Below, piece by piece: positions 56,188 to 64,000 of a DNA stretch of 64,000 nt. How positions within the stretch are numbered: position 1 is the stretch's first letter; every line of letters starts with the position of its first letter. The DNA is from an uncultured Roseiflexaceae bacterium (GTDB taxonomy: Bacteria; Chloroflexota; Chloroflexia; Chloroflexales; Roseiflexaceae), in contig CALKHR010000100.1 of assembly GCA_937988885.1 (NCBI GenBank), forward strand, positions 1 through 64,000. The letters run 5' to 3'. The notes below the pieces were generated by a model, which saw only the letters and a list, made by a program, of their open reading frames with translations, was not told the DNA's origin and made no database searches. Position numbers and translations under genes: made by a program.

Positions 56188-57030
56188 TCAGCGAAATGCT
56201 TCCGTCATAATAGCGATCGGCGGGTCTTGCTTGGTCCAGAGGGCAAACGCCAGCGCGGCTTGGCGAATAAACATCCCCGCGCCATCGAGTGTGGCGGCAC
56301 CGCGCGCCGCTGCATCGGTGAGCAGTTGCGTTTGACGGTAGACCATATCGTAGACGAGCGTGTTGCTTGGGATCAGCGTGGCGGGCAGCGGCGTTTCGCC
56401 AGCGTTCCAGCCAAGCGATGTGGTGTTGACGATCAGCGATGATTCGGCCAACAGCGTGGGCAACGCTTCGTCGTTGAGCGAAAGGGCGAACAACTCGGGA
56501 TCGCGGTCGATCTGGCTGAGCAGATCGGCGAGCAACTCCTCGGCCCGCTCCAAGGTGCGGTTGGCCACGATCAGCCGTTGCGCGCCCGCATTCAGCAGGG
56601 CGACCACCGCCGCACGGGCGGCTCCGCTCGCACCCAGCACGACGATCGATTGCCCGGCGGGGTCGTAGTTTGCGTCTTCGCGCAACGAGGCGATGAAGGC
56701 CGGAGCATCGGTATTGGCGCCGCTCAGGCTGCCGTCCTCCTCGCGGATGATCGTGTTGACGGCGCCGATAGTGGCGGCCTCGGGCGTGATCCGATCGATC
56801 AGTGGGACGACGGCGACTTTGTGCGGCAGCGTGACGTTGGCACCGAGCATATGCGGTTGGCGCAGCGATGCGATGCGAGCGGGCAGTTCCGCCGCAGGCG
56901 TGTGCCAAAGTTCGTAGCGTGCTGCAATACCAAGTTGTTGGAATGCTGCGTTGTGTAGGGCGGGCGAACGGCTGTGAGAGACAGGATCCCCGATCACTCC
57001 AGCGAGAAGTTGTTGCGGTTGTTCTGACAT
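56188..57030 (-). CDS. aroE: shikimate dehydrogenase
   Basis: AroE reduces 3-dehydroshikimate with NADPH. The 280 residues contain the substrate site S-H-S-R-S-P-A-L-H-N, the catalytic lysine in N-V-T-L-P-H-K, the catalytic Asp in N-T-D-A, the nucleotide-binding G-A-S-G-A-A-R-A and the N-R-T motif typical of NADPH-specific enzymes. The ATG at 57030 is chosen; a GTG nine bases upstream is possible, and neither has a clear ribosome site. The prepilin peptidase gene follows and may be in the same transcript. Confidence 0.93.
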   Translation of the reverse strand: MSEQPQQLLAGVIGDPVSHSRSPALHNAAFQQLGIAARYELWHTPAAELPARIASLRQPHMLGANVTLPHKVAVVPLIDRITPEAATIGAVNTIIREEDGSLSGANTDAPAFIASLREDANYDPAGQSIVVLGASGAARAAVVALLNAGAQRLIVANRTLERAEELLADLLSQIDRDPELFALSLNDEALPTLLAESSLIVNTTSLGWNAGETPLPATLIPSNTLVYDMVYRQTQLLTDAAARGAATLDGAGMFIRQAALAFALWTKQDPPIAIMTEAFR

Positions 57031-57147
57031 AGCATTCACTAGTGTAAAACGGAACGACTCAAAGGTAAAGAGCTAGATGATTGCAAGATCGACACAGTTC
57101 TGCGGTTCATACCACCTTCGGTTGGGCAGTGGCTCTGTAGCGAGCAA

Positions 57148-57174
57148 GGAGCCGACCGTGTTCTGGTCGGCTCC
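57148..57174 (-). terminator. terminator after mltG
   Basis: GGAGCCGACC (57148-57157) and GGTCGGCTCC (57165-57174) form a perfect 10-bp stem with a seven-base loop, 35 bases after the mltG stop on the minus strand. Only TTGCTCG follows. Confidence 0.55.
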
Positions 57175-57209
57175 CTAGTATAAAGTAAAAATGATGGAGT
57201 GTGCTCTCG

Positions 57210-58340
57210 TTACGGTGCGCAGTTGAGGTATTCTTGCTCGTATTGCAAAAATTCTTCATACGAGACGGCGAACTTATGCGCACCAGCTTGTTCGCAGGAG
57301 GCGACGAAGTAGGTGTACTCTGCCGAGGTATCGGGCCGTGCAGCCGCTTCGAGCGCGTCGAGGCCGGGATTGCTGATCGGGCCGGGCGGCAGGCCGCCGT
57401 TGGCGCGCGTGTTGTAGGCAAACAGGTCGCTGTCGCTACCCGCCGTGTTGATCTGCTCGTTGGTGTAGGCATCGAGCTTCGGCCACCAATCGTTGGCCGT
57501 ACCGAGCACATATTGTACAGTTGGATCGGCGCCGAGTTTGCCTCCGCCGAACTCGCCAAGGTTCTCAGGCTTGAGCCGATTCCAGAACACCGCCGCGATC
57601 TGCGGCATCTCATCGAGCAGCACCGCTTCGCGCTGCACGATCGAGGCCATCGTCACGATGCTATGCACATCCATCGGGTTGCCGTCGGCATCGGCGATGG
57701 TGATGCGCGTCTCGAAGGTGCTGAACTGCTCGGTGAAGCGGTTGAGCAGGAGCGAGATCAACTCATCGGCGGTGGAGGATTTATCGACGCGGTAAGTATC
57801 GGGGAACAGGTAGCCTTCGAGGCTCGCGCCATCGGGAAGGCTCGCGAGCAGCACAAAGTTGTCTTTGAAGCGCTCACCATCGCGGGCGGCTTCCAGGAAG
57901 TCCTGCTCGGTGATGTTTGGGAAACCCGCATCGCCGACGATCTCCGCGATCTCCTCCAGACGCAACCCTTCGGGGATGGTGATCTGCACTTCCTCGATTT
58001 TTGCGGTGATCTGCAGCGCCGAGATGATTTGGCTCATGGTCATGTTTGGCCGTAGTTGGAAGGTTCCTGCTTGGAGTTTGCCATCGAAACCTTGCATACG
58101 CACCAGCATAGTGAAGAGCAACGGCTGTCGGATCAGTTTTGCGCTGCGTAACGTGGTTGCGATTGTGCTCGTTGAATCGCCAGGGTTGACGACAATTTCA
58201 ACAACCTCGTCGCTATTGCTTACCGGCGTGCGAATCTCGCGCAGAAGTGCATAGCTGGTGCAAGCAACCATTAGCGATACAAGCGCTACTCCGAGGAACA
58301 GAGCGCGCAGGGTCTTCGATAGAGCTGTGCTTTTAATCAT
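57210..58340 (-). CDS. mltG: endolytic transglycosylase MltG
   Basis: MltG cuts nascent peptidoglycan strands inside the chain and sets their length. The 376-residue protein has one N-terminal membrane helix (about 10-30), a LysM-like region (V-V-N-P-G-D-S-T-S-T-I-A) and the YceG catalytic domain with the Glu in A-S-I-V-Q-R-E-A, followed by Q-Y-V-L-G and L-P-P-G-P-I-S-N-P-G. No ribosome site precedes the ATG, and an A/T-rich stretch with TACAAT lies directly before it, so a very short leader is possible. A hairpin separates it from the preceding gene. Confidence 0.93.
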   Translation of the reverse strand: MIKSTALSKTLRALFLGVALVSLMVACTSYALLREIRTPVSNSDEVVEIVVNPGDSTSTIATTLRSAKLIRQPLLFTMLVRMQGFDGKLQAGTFQLRPNMTMSQIISALQITAKIEEVQITIPEGLRLEEIAEIVGDAGFPNITEQDFLEAARDGERFKDNFVLLASLPDGASLEGYLFPDTYRVDKSSTADELISLLLNRFTEQFSTFETRITIADADGNPMDVHSIVTMASIVQREAVLLDEMPQIAAVFWNRLKPENLGEFGGGKLGADPTVQYVLGTANDWWPKLDAYTNEQINTAGSDSDLFAYNTRANGGLPPGPISNPGLDALEAAARPDTSAEYTYFVASCEQAGAHKFAVSYEEFLQYEQEYLNCAP

Positions 58341-58401
58341 ATTGTATATTTGGCCAAAAACTATGAACCATGAATAAGAATTGCAAGTCTAGTGAATATG
58401 A

Positions 58402-58427
58402 TGCCGAACTTGGGATGAAGTTCGGCA
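58402..58427 (-). terminator. hairpin after the HEAT/SH3 gene
   Basis: TGCCGAACTT and AAGTTCGGCA pair perfectly around GGGATG, 10 bases after the stop on the minus strand. No T tract follows. Confidence 0.55.
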
Positions 58428-58437
58428 CTACTACGAG

Positions 58438-59700
58438 CTACGATTCATCGGAAGAGTCGGGTTCGGCTTCGCCTTCACTCTCTCCAGAATTGTTGGGTTC
58501 ATCGGTAGACTGAACCGCTGTATCGTCGTTAGTGGTTGGTTCGCTGGTGGGTTGCGTTGCCGCTTCGTTGGTTGAGGTTGGTTCCTCGGTGGGCTGAATC
58601 GGCACGGTCGATATGGTTTCGGTGGGCAACTCACCCTCGGGCTCGCTGAGCAGCGAACGGCTCGCCCAGCCAGTGCCGTCGGAGCTATTGATCTGCGAAC
58701 TGCTCGCGTGGCGTTCGCCAAGCCGAATCAGATACCAATTGCGATCCGGGCTGGCAGCGATGAAGATCACCTCGTCGCCTTCGCTAATACCGCCGATGCG
58801 TTCGCCACTGGTGCTGGGGAGGGCACGCACATTGCCGGTGAACAGCGCGCTCCCGCTGATAACGGTGGTCGGCTCGAACAGCGATACGGGTGTGGGCACA
58901 GGTGTCGGTGCCCGCGAGGTCGATTCCTCATCATCGCTGCTGGGGCGGGTGGTTGGTTCGAGCGGAGATGCGATATTGGCTGGCATACGCTCGTGGCCAA
59001 CCTGGCGGAGTTCGGCGCGGAGGGTGTTCACAACGCTCCAAGCGAGGATCAGTGCGACGAGCATCAGCACACAAGAGATCGCGGTTTTGATCAGGTCGGC
59101 ACCGCGCAGCAGCATGTTGTGGCTCTGCATCTGGTCGAGCACGCTTTGGGCTGTGCCACCGACCGATTCGCCCCAACTGGTTTTGCTCTGGTCCTCGCGT
59201 GCGACACGGCGCAACTCGAGCAGGGCGCGCGCATCGCCAACCACGGCGAGGGCGCGTACTGCGCTCCAGCGCACATTGCTGTTGGGATGGCGCAACGCTT
59301 CGAGCAGCGGCCCTGCAGCACGCCCATCGCCGATTTGACCGAGCGCCTCCGCAGCGCGGTACGCTGTCAGCCAAGGACGGGTTGGGCTGAGCGCCTCGTT
59401 GAGGGCCGGCACGGCTGGTGCGCCGATGCTGACCAACTCGTCAACTGCTTGATGATGGAGTGGGTTCTGCGGGTCGCCAAGCGCGACGATCAGGTTTGCG
59501 ATCCGCTCGCGCATTGCTGTATTGGCGGCTTGCGCAACCGCTCGTTTCGATGGTGCAGGCGCAGGCGTGGTGAGTTGGCGCGTTGCACGCGAAATGCTTT
59601 GGATCACCTGGCCAACTTGCGTCTCAGCGGTACGTGGTTGCGTCGACGCTGGGGCATCGCCGTTGGTCTGCTCCTCGATTCGTTTATCCTGTTCTTCCAT
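58438..59700 (-). CDS. HEAT-repeat, membrane and SH3-like domain protein
   Basis: The 420-residue protein has a disordered N-terminus and cytoplasmic HEAT-like repeats (about 65-175: A-A-E-A-L-G-Q-I-G-D, R-A-L-A-V-V-G-D). One membrane helix (about 207-227) and a Pro/Thr linker lead to an external SH3-like domain (about 275-345, with S-G-S-A-L-F-T-G-N-V-R-A-L-P) and an acidic Thr/Ser/Glu-rich tail. External SH3 domains often bind cell wall. The gene begins nine bases after coaBC and is thus in its operon. It lies upstream of mltG, which supports a cell-envelope role. No enzymatic motif is seen. Confidence 0.75.
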   Translation of the reverse strand: MEEQDKRIEEQTNGDAPASTQPRTAETQVGQVIQSISRATRQLTTPAPAPSKRAVAQAANTAMRERIANLIVALGDPQNPLHHQAVDELVSIGAPAVPALNEALSPTRPWLTAYRAAEALGQIGDGRAAGPLLEALRHPNSNVRWSAVRALAVVGDARALLELRRVAREDQSKTSWGESVGGTAQSVLDQMQSHNMLLRGADLIKTAISCVLMLVALILAWSVVNTLRAELRQVGHERMPANIASPLEPTTRPSSDDEESTSRAPTPVPTPVSLFEPTTVISGSALFTGNVRALPSTSGERIGGISEGDEVIFIAASPDRNWYLIRLGERHASSSQINSSDGTGWASRSLLSEPEGELPTETISTVPIQPTEEPTSTNEAATQPTSEPTTNDDTAVQSTDEPNNSGESEGEAEPDSSDES

Positions 59701-59709
59701 GCGTCTTCT

Positions 59710-60921
59710 TTACTCTTTGGGCCCTAAGCGCTCTGGCCAGCGCCGCAGCACTTCGGCCATAATCGCCGCTGCTGCTTGCGCTTTTGGCTGGCGTGGCAAT
59801 TGCTGAACTGTCTCACCATCGAGCAACAGTACCTGGATATCTTCGTGCCCAATGCTAGATACCGCCTCATTGGCGATAATCATATCGAGACCTTTGCGCT
59901 CAAGTTTTGATCGAGCGTAATCGATCAAATCTTGCGTTTCGGCTGCGAAGCCGATTTTAATGAAATCGCGTCGTGCTGCTAGGCCAGCCAGAATATCGGG
60001 GTTGCGGACCAGGCGCACCACTAGTTCTTCGTCATCACCCTTCTTGATCTTGCGCGTCGAGAGTTCGGCGGGTCGGAAATCGGCGACTGCCGCGTTCATC
60101 AGGAGTAGGTCCGCCCCTTCGATGGCAGTATGAACCGCATCGCGCAGTTCAAGGGCCGTTTCAATGTGGATCACATCGAGTGCGGCAGGTGGGGTGAGGC
60201 TGGTCGGGCCGCTGATCAGTGTAACCTGTGCTCCGAGATCGCGAGCTTGTTCGGCGAGCGCGTAGCCCATTCGCCCGGAGGCACGATTCCCAATATAGCG
60301 TACTGGGTCGAGCGGTTCGTGGGTGCCGCCTGCGGTGACGACAACGCGTCGCCCTCGCATGGGGCCGCTTTGTCGCCCGAGCAGAGCGCGGATATGGCCC
60401 TCGATGATATGGATTTCGGGTAGGCGGCCTTTGCCGATCATCGGTTCGGCCAGCCGTCCTACAGCCGGTTCGAGCACAGTGATGCCACGTTGGCGCAGGG
60501 TAGCGATGTTCGCCTGGGTGGCAGGATTCTCGTACATTTGGGTATTCATCGCCGGGGCGCAAAGGATGGGCGCCTTGGTGGCTAATACCGTGGTGGTCAG
60601 CATATCGTCGCTGAGTCCCGCAGCGATGCGTGCGATGGTGTTGGCGGTGGCTGGGGCGATCACAACGAGGTCGGCGTGTTGGCCGAGCGCCACGTGCCCG
60701 ACAACGCCATCCTCTGGCAGTTCCCAAAGATCGGTGAGAACAGGCCGCCCTGTGAGCGCCTGAAATGTTGCTTCACCTATGAAGCGCCGAGCTGCTTCGG
60801 TCATGATAACGTCAACAATGGCACCCTCGAGGGTGAGGCGACGCGCTAACTCGGCGACTTTGTAGGCCGCAATACCGCCACTGAGGCCTAGCACAATATG
60901 CTTGTTTGTGAGCATACCCAT
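59710..60921 (-). CDS. coaBC: bifunctional phosphopantothenoylcysteine decarboxylase/synthetase
   Basis: CoaBC makes 4'-phosphopantetheine: CoaB joins phosphopantothenate to cysteine with CTP and CoaC decarboxylates the product with FMN. The N-terminal CoaC part shows G-G-I-A-A-Y-K, the G-Q-H-A-D-L-V-V-I-A-P-A-T-A-N segment and P-A-M-N-T-Q-M. The CoaB part starts near 185 with V-T-A-G-G-T-H-E-P-L-D-P-V-R-Y-I-G-N-R-A-S-G-R-M-G and has the K-I-K-K motif. The start at 60921 is chosen because a near-consensus promoter ends eight bases upstream; an ATG at 60915 is the alternative. Earlier ATGs would lie within the promoter. Confidence 0.93.
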   Translation of the reverse strand: MGMLTNKHIVLGLSGGIAAYKVAELARRLTLEGAIVDVIMTEAARRFIGEATFQALTGRPVLTDLWELPEDGVVGHVALGQHADLVVIAPATANTIARIAAGLSDDMLTTTVLATKAPILCAPAMNTQMYENPATQANIATLRQRGITVLEPAVGRLAEPMIGKGRLPEIHIIEGHIRALLGRQSGPMRGRRVVVTAGGTHEPLDPVRYIGNRASGRMGYALAEQARDLGAQVTLISGPTSLTPPAALDVIHIETALELRDAVHTAIEGADLLLMNAAVADFRPAELSTRKIKKGDDEELVVRLVRNPDILAGLAARRDFIKIGFAAETQDLIDYARSKLERKGLDMIIANEAVSSIGHEDIQVLLLDGETVQQLPRQPKAQAAAAIMAEVLRRWPERLGPKE

Positions 60922-60928
60922 GTGGCGC

Positions 60929-60957
60929 ATTGTAGCATTCCGCAGGAATGGCGTCAA
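60929..60957 (-). promoter_or_regulatory. coaBC promoter, near-leaderless
   Basis: On the minus strand TTGACG (60957-60952) and TACAAT (60934-60929) are separated by exactly 17 bases. The predicted transcription start falls at or within a few bases of the ATG at 60921, and no ribosome site is present. The spacer contains the small inverted repeat CATTCC-GCA-GGAATG. Confidence 0.55.
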
Positions 60958-61225
60958 TAGAATTCGTCCTGAGAGTGTGCTGATATAGGAAATAATTGAC
61001 TAGTGTTTGCTATGTTCATGAACAATTTTGTAATAAGGGGAAAGCTGATTGTATTTGCTCGTTGGGTGGTTTTGTGCACGGAACAACATAGCAACGAGGG
61101 TATGCCGTAGCTTTTGAGGCGCTGAATGGTCGAAATCGATGGTTGCTTGATCGCTGCATGCACGATTGTGTTGCTGCATGTGGCAGCCGCGCACAAGCTG
61201 CCTGCGAATGGTGAGGGTGAGAGGT

Positions 61226-61266
61226 TGTGTTCGTTTTTCCGTTCGAAGAACGGAAAAACGAACACA
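61226..61266. repeat. 19-bp perfect inverted repeat
   Basis: Arms 61226-61244 and 61248-61266 are exact complements with a GAA loop. It includes runs of five A and five T within the arms. It lies 80 bases after the LLM stop on the minus strand. It may be a terminator or a small repeat unit; no T tract follows. Confidence 0.55.
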
Positions 61267-61345
61267 CAAGGAAAGAAGCGCTTGACGTTGCGGGAGAGAT
61301 CGCTGTTGCGCAAACAATCGCGGTTGATGATCTGAACCCCCGAGT

Positions 61346-62314
61346 TTAGCGGAAGCGCGGCAAAATATGCTGAGCGAGCCGATGCAACGGTGTGAGATCG
61401 TGGGCGAGTCCAGCGAGGTAGAAGAGTACGTGAGTTGCGCCCGCGTCAATAACTTGCTCGATGCGCTTGGTGAGTTGTTCTTCGGTATACGTTTCGATCG
61501 TTTTTTGATACAGTTCGGGGGTGAACTCACCCGTCACCCAACTTGGCAGCGTGTTGGGGTCCTCGCCATCGGCCAGCAGGCGAATGTTTTGGATGGTGGT
61601 GCTGATGTCGATCTCGTTGATGTCGCGCCCGAGCGCGTCGCAGTGACCGCGCAGCACCTCAAGCTTCTGGCGGACCACATCGGGGTTGCCTCCGCCGATA
61701 TTGCAGCCGTCGGCCCATTTCGCCACCAATTTGAGCGTGACCTTCTCGCCGCCGCCACCCAACCAGAACTCGGGGTGCGGTTTGCGCTGGCTGCGCGGCT
61801 GGTTGATCGGCTTATCGATGTGATAGTACTTGCCGTTGAACACCGGTGCGTCCTCAGTCCACATCCGCGAGATGATCTCGCAGGCCTCGCGGAACATGCC
61901 CATGCGGGTGGGCACATCGGGGAACTCCATGCCGTAGGCGTTCCACTCGTGCTCGTACCAGCCCGCGCCCAAACCACAGATCAGCCGCCCGTTGCTCATC
62001 GCATCCACGGTCGAGGCCATCTTCGCCAGCAGCGCTGGGTGGCGGTAGCCGTTGCACGTCACCATCTGGCCCACGCGAATCTTCGAGGTGTCGCGCACCA
62101 GCCCTGCGGTGATCGTCCAGGCTTCGAAGGTGGTCTCTTGGGTCGGCACTGGCACCGTGTGAAAGTGGTCGTAGACCCAGATCGAATCGAAACCAGCCTC
62201 CTCCGCCGCGCGGGCCACGGTGGTCATACGCTCATATTGCTCGGATGGGTCGGCAATGCCAACGAGATCCAGCTTCCAGCCTTGCGGCACGAAAACACCA
62301 AATTTGACGGCCAT
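61346..62314 (-). CDS. LLM-class F420-dependent oxidoreductase
   Basis: The 322-residue protein belongs to the luciferase-like monooxygenase superfamily, F420-type subgroup. Visible are the N-terminal F-G-V-F-V-P-Q-G-W, the S-I-W-V-Y-D-H-F segment, G-Q-M-V-T-C-N-G-Y-R-H-P-A-L-L-A-K and the cofactor loop G-L-G-A-G-W-Y-E-H-E. F420 use is expected from the family but not proved; some members use FMN. The substrate is unknown. AGGAGAGG precedes the ATG at 62314, ruling out an earlier ATG. It is transcribed away from uxaE. Confidence 0.86.
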   Translation of the reverse strand: MAVKFGVFVPQGWKLDLVGIADPSEQYERMTTVARAAEEAGFDSIWVYDHFHTVPVPTQETTFEAWTITAGLVRDTSKIRVGQMVTCNGYRHPALLAKMASTVDAMSNGRLICGLGAGWYEHEWNAYGMEFPDVPTRMGMFREACEIISRMWTEDAPVFNGKYYHIDKPINQPRSQRKPHPEFWLGGGGEKVTLKLVAKWADGCNIGGGNPDVVRQKLEVLRGHCDALGRDINEIDISTTIQNIRLLADGEDPNTLPSWVTGEFTPELYQKTIETYTEEQLTKRIEQVIDAGATHVLFYLAGLAHDLTPLHRLAQHILPRFR

Positions 62315-62616
62315 GCGCCTCTCCTTCTGGTTACAATGCATGAGTTCATGCGTACTCCTTGGGATGCCCTATGATAGCACGAACTGTTGGCTTCACACGT
62401 TTTCTGTGCTTGATTGTCGCTTTCGCAAAAGATGGCGACGTAGCTGCGGCTTTTATCTCAAATGCCCATAGATTCGTCGCCTCTGCGAAGCTCCTATTGA
62501 GAAACGATTTGTGATTGGCTTTATCAACTGAATTGGGAACGCAAAGGTCGTCGCTGTAGCATAAGTGCATCTGGTATAATCGCTCGAACATCGGTGAAGT
62601 TCTAAAGGAGGCGGCC
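62315..62616. other. divergent control region of the LLM and uxaE genes
   Basis: No gene is supported. The LLM side contains GCATGA-GT-TCATGC near its start. The uxaE side has an extended -10 promoter and a strong ribosome site. Confidence 0.5.
62572..62580 (+). promoter_or_regulatory. extended -10 promoter of uxaE
   Basis: TGGTATAAT combines the TG extension (62572-62573) with a perfect TATAAT (62575-62580). The ATG at 62617 follows with AAAGGAGG at 62604-62611. Confidence 0.55.
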
Positions 62617-64000
62617 ATGGGGCAATTAGCTTTTCCGTATACCTTGACCGATATTCAAGAGCGTTTGGGCGTAGCGATCGATCCGGCCACATTAGTGGTG
62701 CAAGCGTCGGCGGCGTTTTGGCCCGATCTCACGGCGAATGATAAGCCGCTGATGATCTTGGCCCGCAGCAACGACGGGATGCTTTCGCGATTCCAAGGTG
62801 AACTACAACCGTTCGATGACGAATATGTGGTGATGCGTTGCCCAACCACGCACGCCAATAGCCGCACGTTGCGCGAGGTGTTGCCCTGGTTCCAGCCCAC
62901 GCCGTTAGGTTTGCAGACATCGGCGGGCTTTGGCGATCGGTTGGGCTTGGCGACGCCCGGCCACGTGCAGTCGCTGCTGCGTGTTCTGCGCGAATTTCCA
63001 GGTCGTACGATCGTGCCGATCTTCGCCCAGCAATCTATCCGCGAGATGGAGCGCACCAGCCGCAGTCCGGAGGATGTGCTTTCGGATGCGACGTGGGGCG
63101 CGTTTCAGGCGGGGTGGCGCGGCAACCTTGGTGCCGATGCCGACCATCTCAAGACGACGCAGGATATCGATGCGTGCGCGGCGGTCGGCTTCAGCTTTTT
63201 CACCATTGATCCCGGCGCATACGTCGATAGCGCGGCGGATCACGATGCGCCCGAGGTTCTGACGCGCAAGCTCGAAGCATTGCCCTGGCAGGCGCTTCAG
63301 AGCAGCTTGGCCGAGTTGCGGCAGCGCGTCGGCCAGCAGGTCGAGCTCGACGATCGCACCATCGAGTTGACGGAGGAGGCGTGGCTGCGGGCTGCCGTGA
63401 AGTATGGCCGCGCTGTGGCGCACGTGGCCTCGATGTACCGCCACCTGGCCGCCAAGGACATCCCGTTCGAGTTGGAGGTGTCGGTCGATGAAACGGAGAC
63501 TCCCACCACGCATGTCGAGCATATCTACGTGGCGAGCGAGTTGTCGCGCTTGGGGGTGCGCTGGGTGAGCTTGGCGCCGCGCTACGTGGGCAGCTTCGAG
63601 AAAGGTGTGGATTATATCGGCGATCTGACGGCGCTGGAGGCCGACTTGGCGGGTCACGCCGCGATCGCGCGGACGCTCGGCCCGTATAAGCTCAGCCTGC
63701 ACTCCGGCTCCGACAAGTTTAGCGTCTACCCGCTGATCAACGCCGCCACGAACGGCATGGTGCATCTCAAGACCGCTGGCACCAGTTATCTGGAGGGCTT
63801 GCGGGTGTTGGCCGTGCACGAGCCTGCGTTGTTCCGCGAGATCTTGGAGCTTGGTCGCGAGCGCTACGAGACAGATCGCGCCACGTATCACGTTTCGGCG
63901 GAACTGGCGCGCCTGCCAGCCAACGCCGACCTGGCCGACGAGCAACTGGTGACGCTGCTCGATCAGTTCGACGCTCGCCAGATTCTGCATGTGACCTTTG
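62617..64000 (+). CDS. uxaE: tagaturonate epimerase UxaE (runs off the window)
   Basis: The frame is open from the ATG at 62617 to the window edge: 461 codons plus one base, without a stop. Family members are about 480-500 residues, so only a short C-terminus is missing. UxaE interconverts D-tagaturonate and D-fructuronate in galacturonate breakdown. Shared motifs are G-L-G-D-R-L-G-type (F-G-D-R-L-G-L-A-T-P-G-H), I-F-A-Q-Q-S-I-R-E, the S-V-D-E-T-E-T-P-T segment, L-S-L-H-S-G-S-D-K-F-S-V-Y-P and K-T-A-G-T-S-Y-L-E. The start has AAAGGAGG five bases upstream. No other uronate gene is visible before the edge. Confidence 0.85.
   Translation, partial: MGQLAFPYTLTDIQERLGVAIDPATLVVQASAAFWPDLTANDKPLMILARSNDGMLSRFQGELQPFDDEYVVMRCPTTHANSRTLREVLPWFQPTPLGLQTSAGFGDRLGLATPGHVQSLLRVLREFPGRTIVPIFAQQSIREMERTSRSPEDVLSDATWGAFQAGWRGNLGADADHLKTTQDIDACAAVGFSFFTIDPGAYVDSAADHDAPEVLTRKLEALPWQALQSSLAELRQRVGQQVELDDRTIELTEEAWLRAAVKYGRAVAHVASMYRHLAAKDIPFELEVSVDETETPTTHVEHIYVASELSRLGVRWVSLAPRYVGSFEKGVDYIGDLTALEADLAGHAAIARTLGPYKLSLHSGSDKFSVYPLINAATNGMVHLKTAGTSYLEGLRVLAVHEPALFREILELGRERYETDRATYHVSAELARLPANADLADEQLVTLLDQFDARQILHVTF

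Larger units (their letters stand above)
60922..61345. other. gap between coaBC and the LLM gene
   Basis: No gene is supported. It holds the coaBC promoter at the left and a perfect 19-bp hairpin at 61226-61266. Nothing else is recognised. Confidence 0.5.

Noticed and set aside
1..64000. tRNA, rRNA, CRISPR, transposase or prophage genes
   Set aside because: I read both strands for T-arm motifs, regular spaced repeats and transposase or integrase motifs and found none that hold up.

Overview
The window reads as core chromosome of a filamentous or gliding Chloroflexota bacterium (class Chloroflexia, Herpetosiphon/Roseiflexus-like). This is inferred from family content and style, not from a marker gene. 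Pointers are Pro-Thr linkers of the T-P-T/N-T-P type, a small W-R-G/H-I-G protein, many GAF/PAS kinases, an F420-type luciferase-like oxidoreductase, a MoeZ-CysO-Mec-CysM cysteine route and a SufR-controlled SUF operon. Coding DNA is moderately GC-rich by eye. There are 47 supportable genes. I see no tRNA, rRNA, CRISPR array, insertion sequence, prophage or origin.

Layout. 1-9.4 kb (+): sucC, ilvA, a HAD phosphatase, two membrane proteins, a 74-residue conserved protein and an MHYT-PAS-STAS sensor, followed by a repeat-rich gap. 9.4-21.2 kb (-): a 12-kb sulfur region. Read in its own direction it runs sufR-sufC-sufD-sufS-sufU-sufB, a roadblock-like protein, a Rieske ferredoxin, a two-domain rhodanese, then a second IscU/SufU-type scaffold, cysM, a JAMM protease, a ubiquitin-like sulfur carrier and a MoeZ-type E1-rhodanese. 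21.4-31 kb: 8-oxoguanine deaminase, a NarL-type kinase, a Ser/Thr kinase with TPR ectodomain, a lipase-like hydrolase and a glycosyltransferase with a C-terminal LGFP-like module. 31-39.5 kb: a 2-hydroxyacid dehydrogenase, aroK, a YqiJ/flotillin pair, aroB, radC and hisC. 39.8-51 kb (+): zinc-ribbon protein, UDP-sugar dehydrogenase, and a sensory block (GAF-cyclase, two large hybrid-free histidine kinases, a Pro/Thr-rich surface protein). 51-62.3 kb (-): a secreted subtilase, a prepilin peptidase, aroE, mltG, a HEAT/SH3 protein, coaBC and an LLM oxidoreductase. The window ends inside uxaE (+), tagaturonate epimerase.

How it fits together. The sulfur region joins two consumers of cysteine or sulfide sulfur: Fe-S cluster assembly (SufSU persulfide to the SufBCD scaffold) and protein-thiocarboxylate cysteine synthesis (MoeZ loads CysO, CysM makes the CysO-cysteine adduct, the JAMM protease releases cysteine). 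A SufR with the C-x12-C-x27-C cluster signature heads it. A perfect 11-bp inverted repeat abuts the -35 box of the sufR promoter, so iron-sulfur status probably sets expression of the SUF part. T-tract hairpins and separate promoters split the region into several transcripts. Three shikimate genes (aroK, aroB, aroE) are scattered in the window.

Most functional calls rest on recognised motifs and neighbours. No database search was run. Promoters and hairpins were read by eye, and their confidences reflect that.
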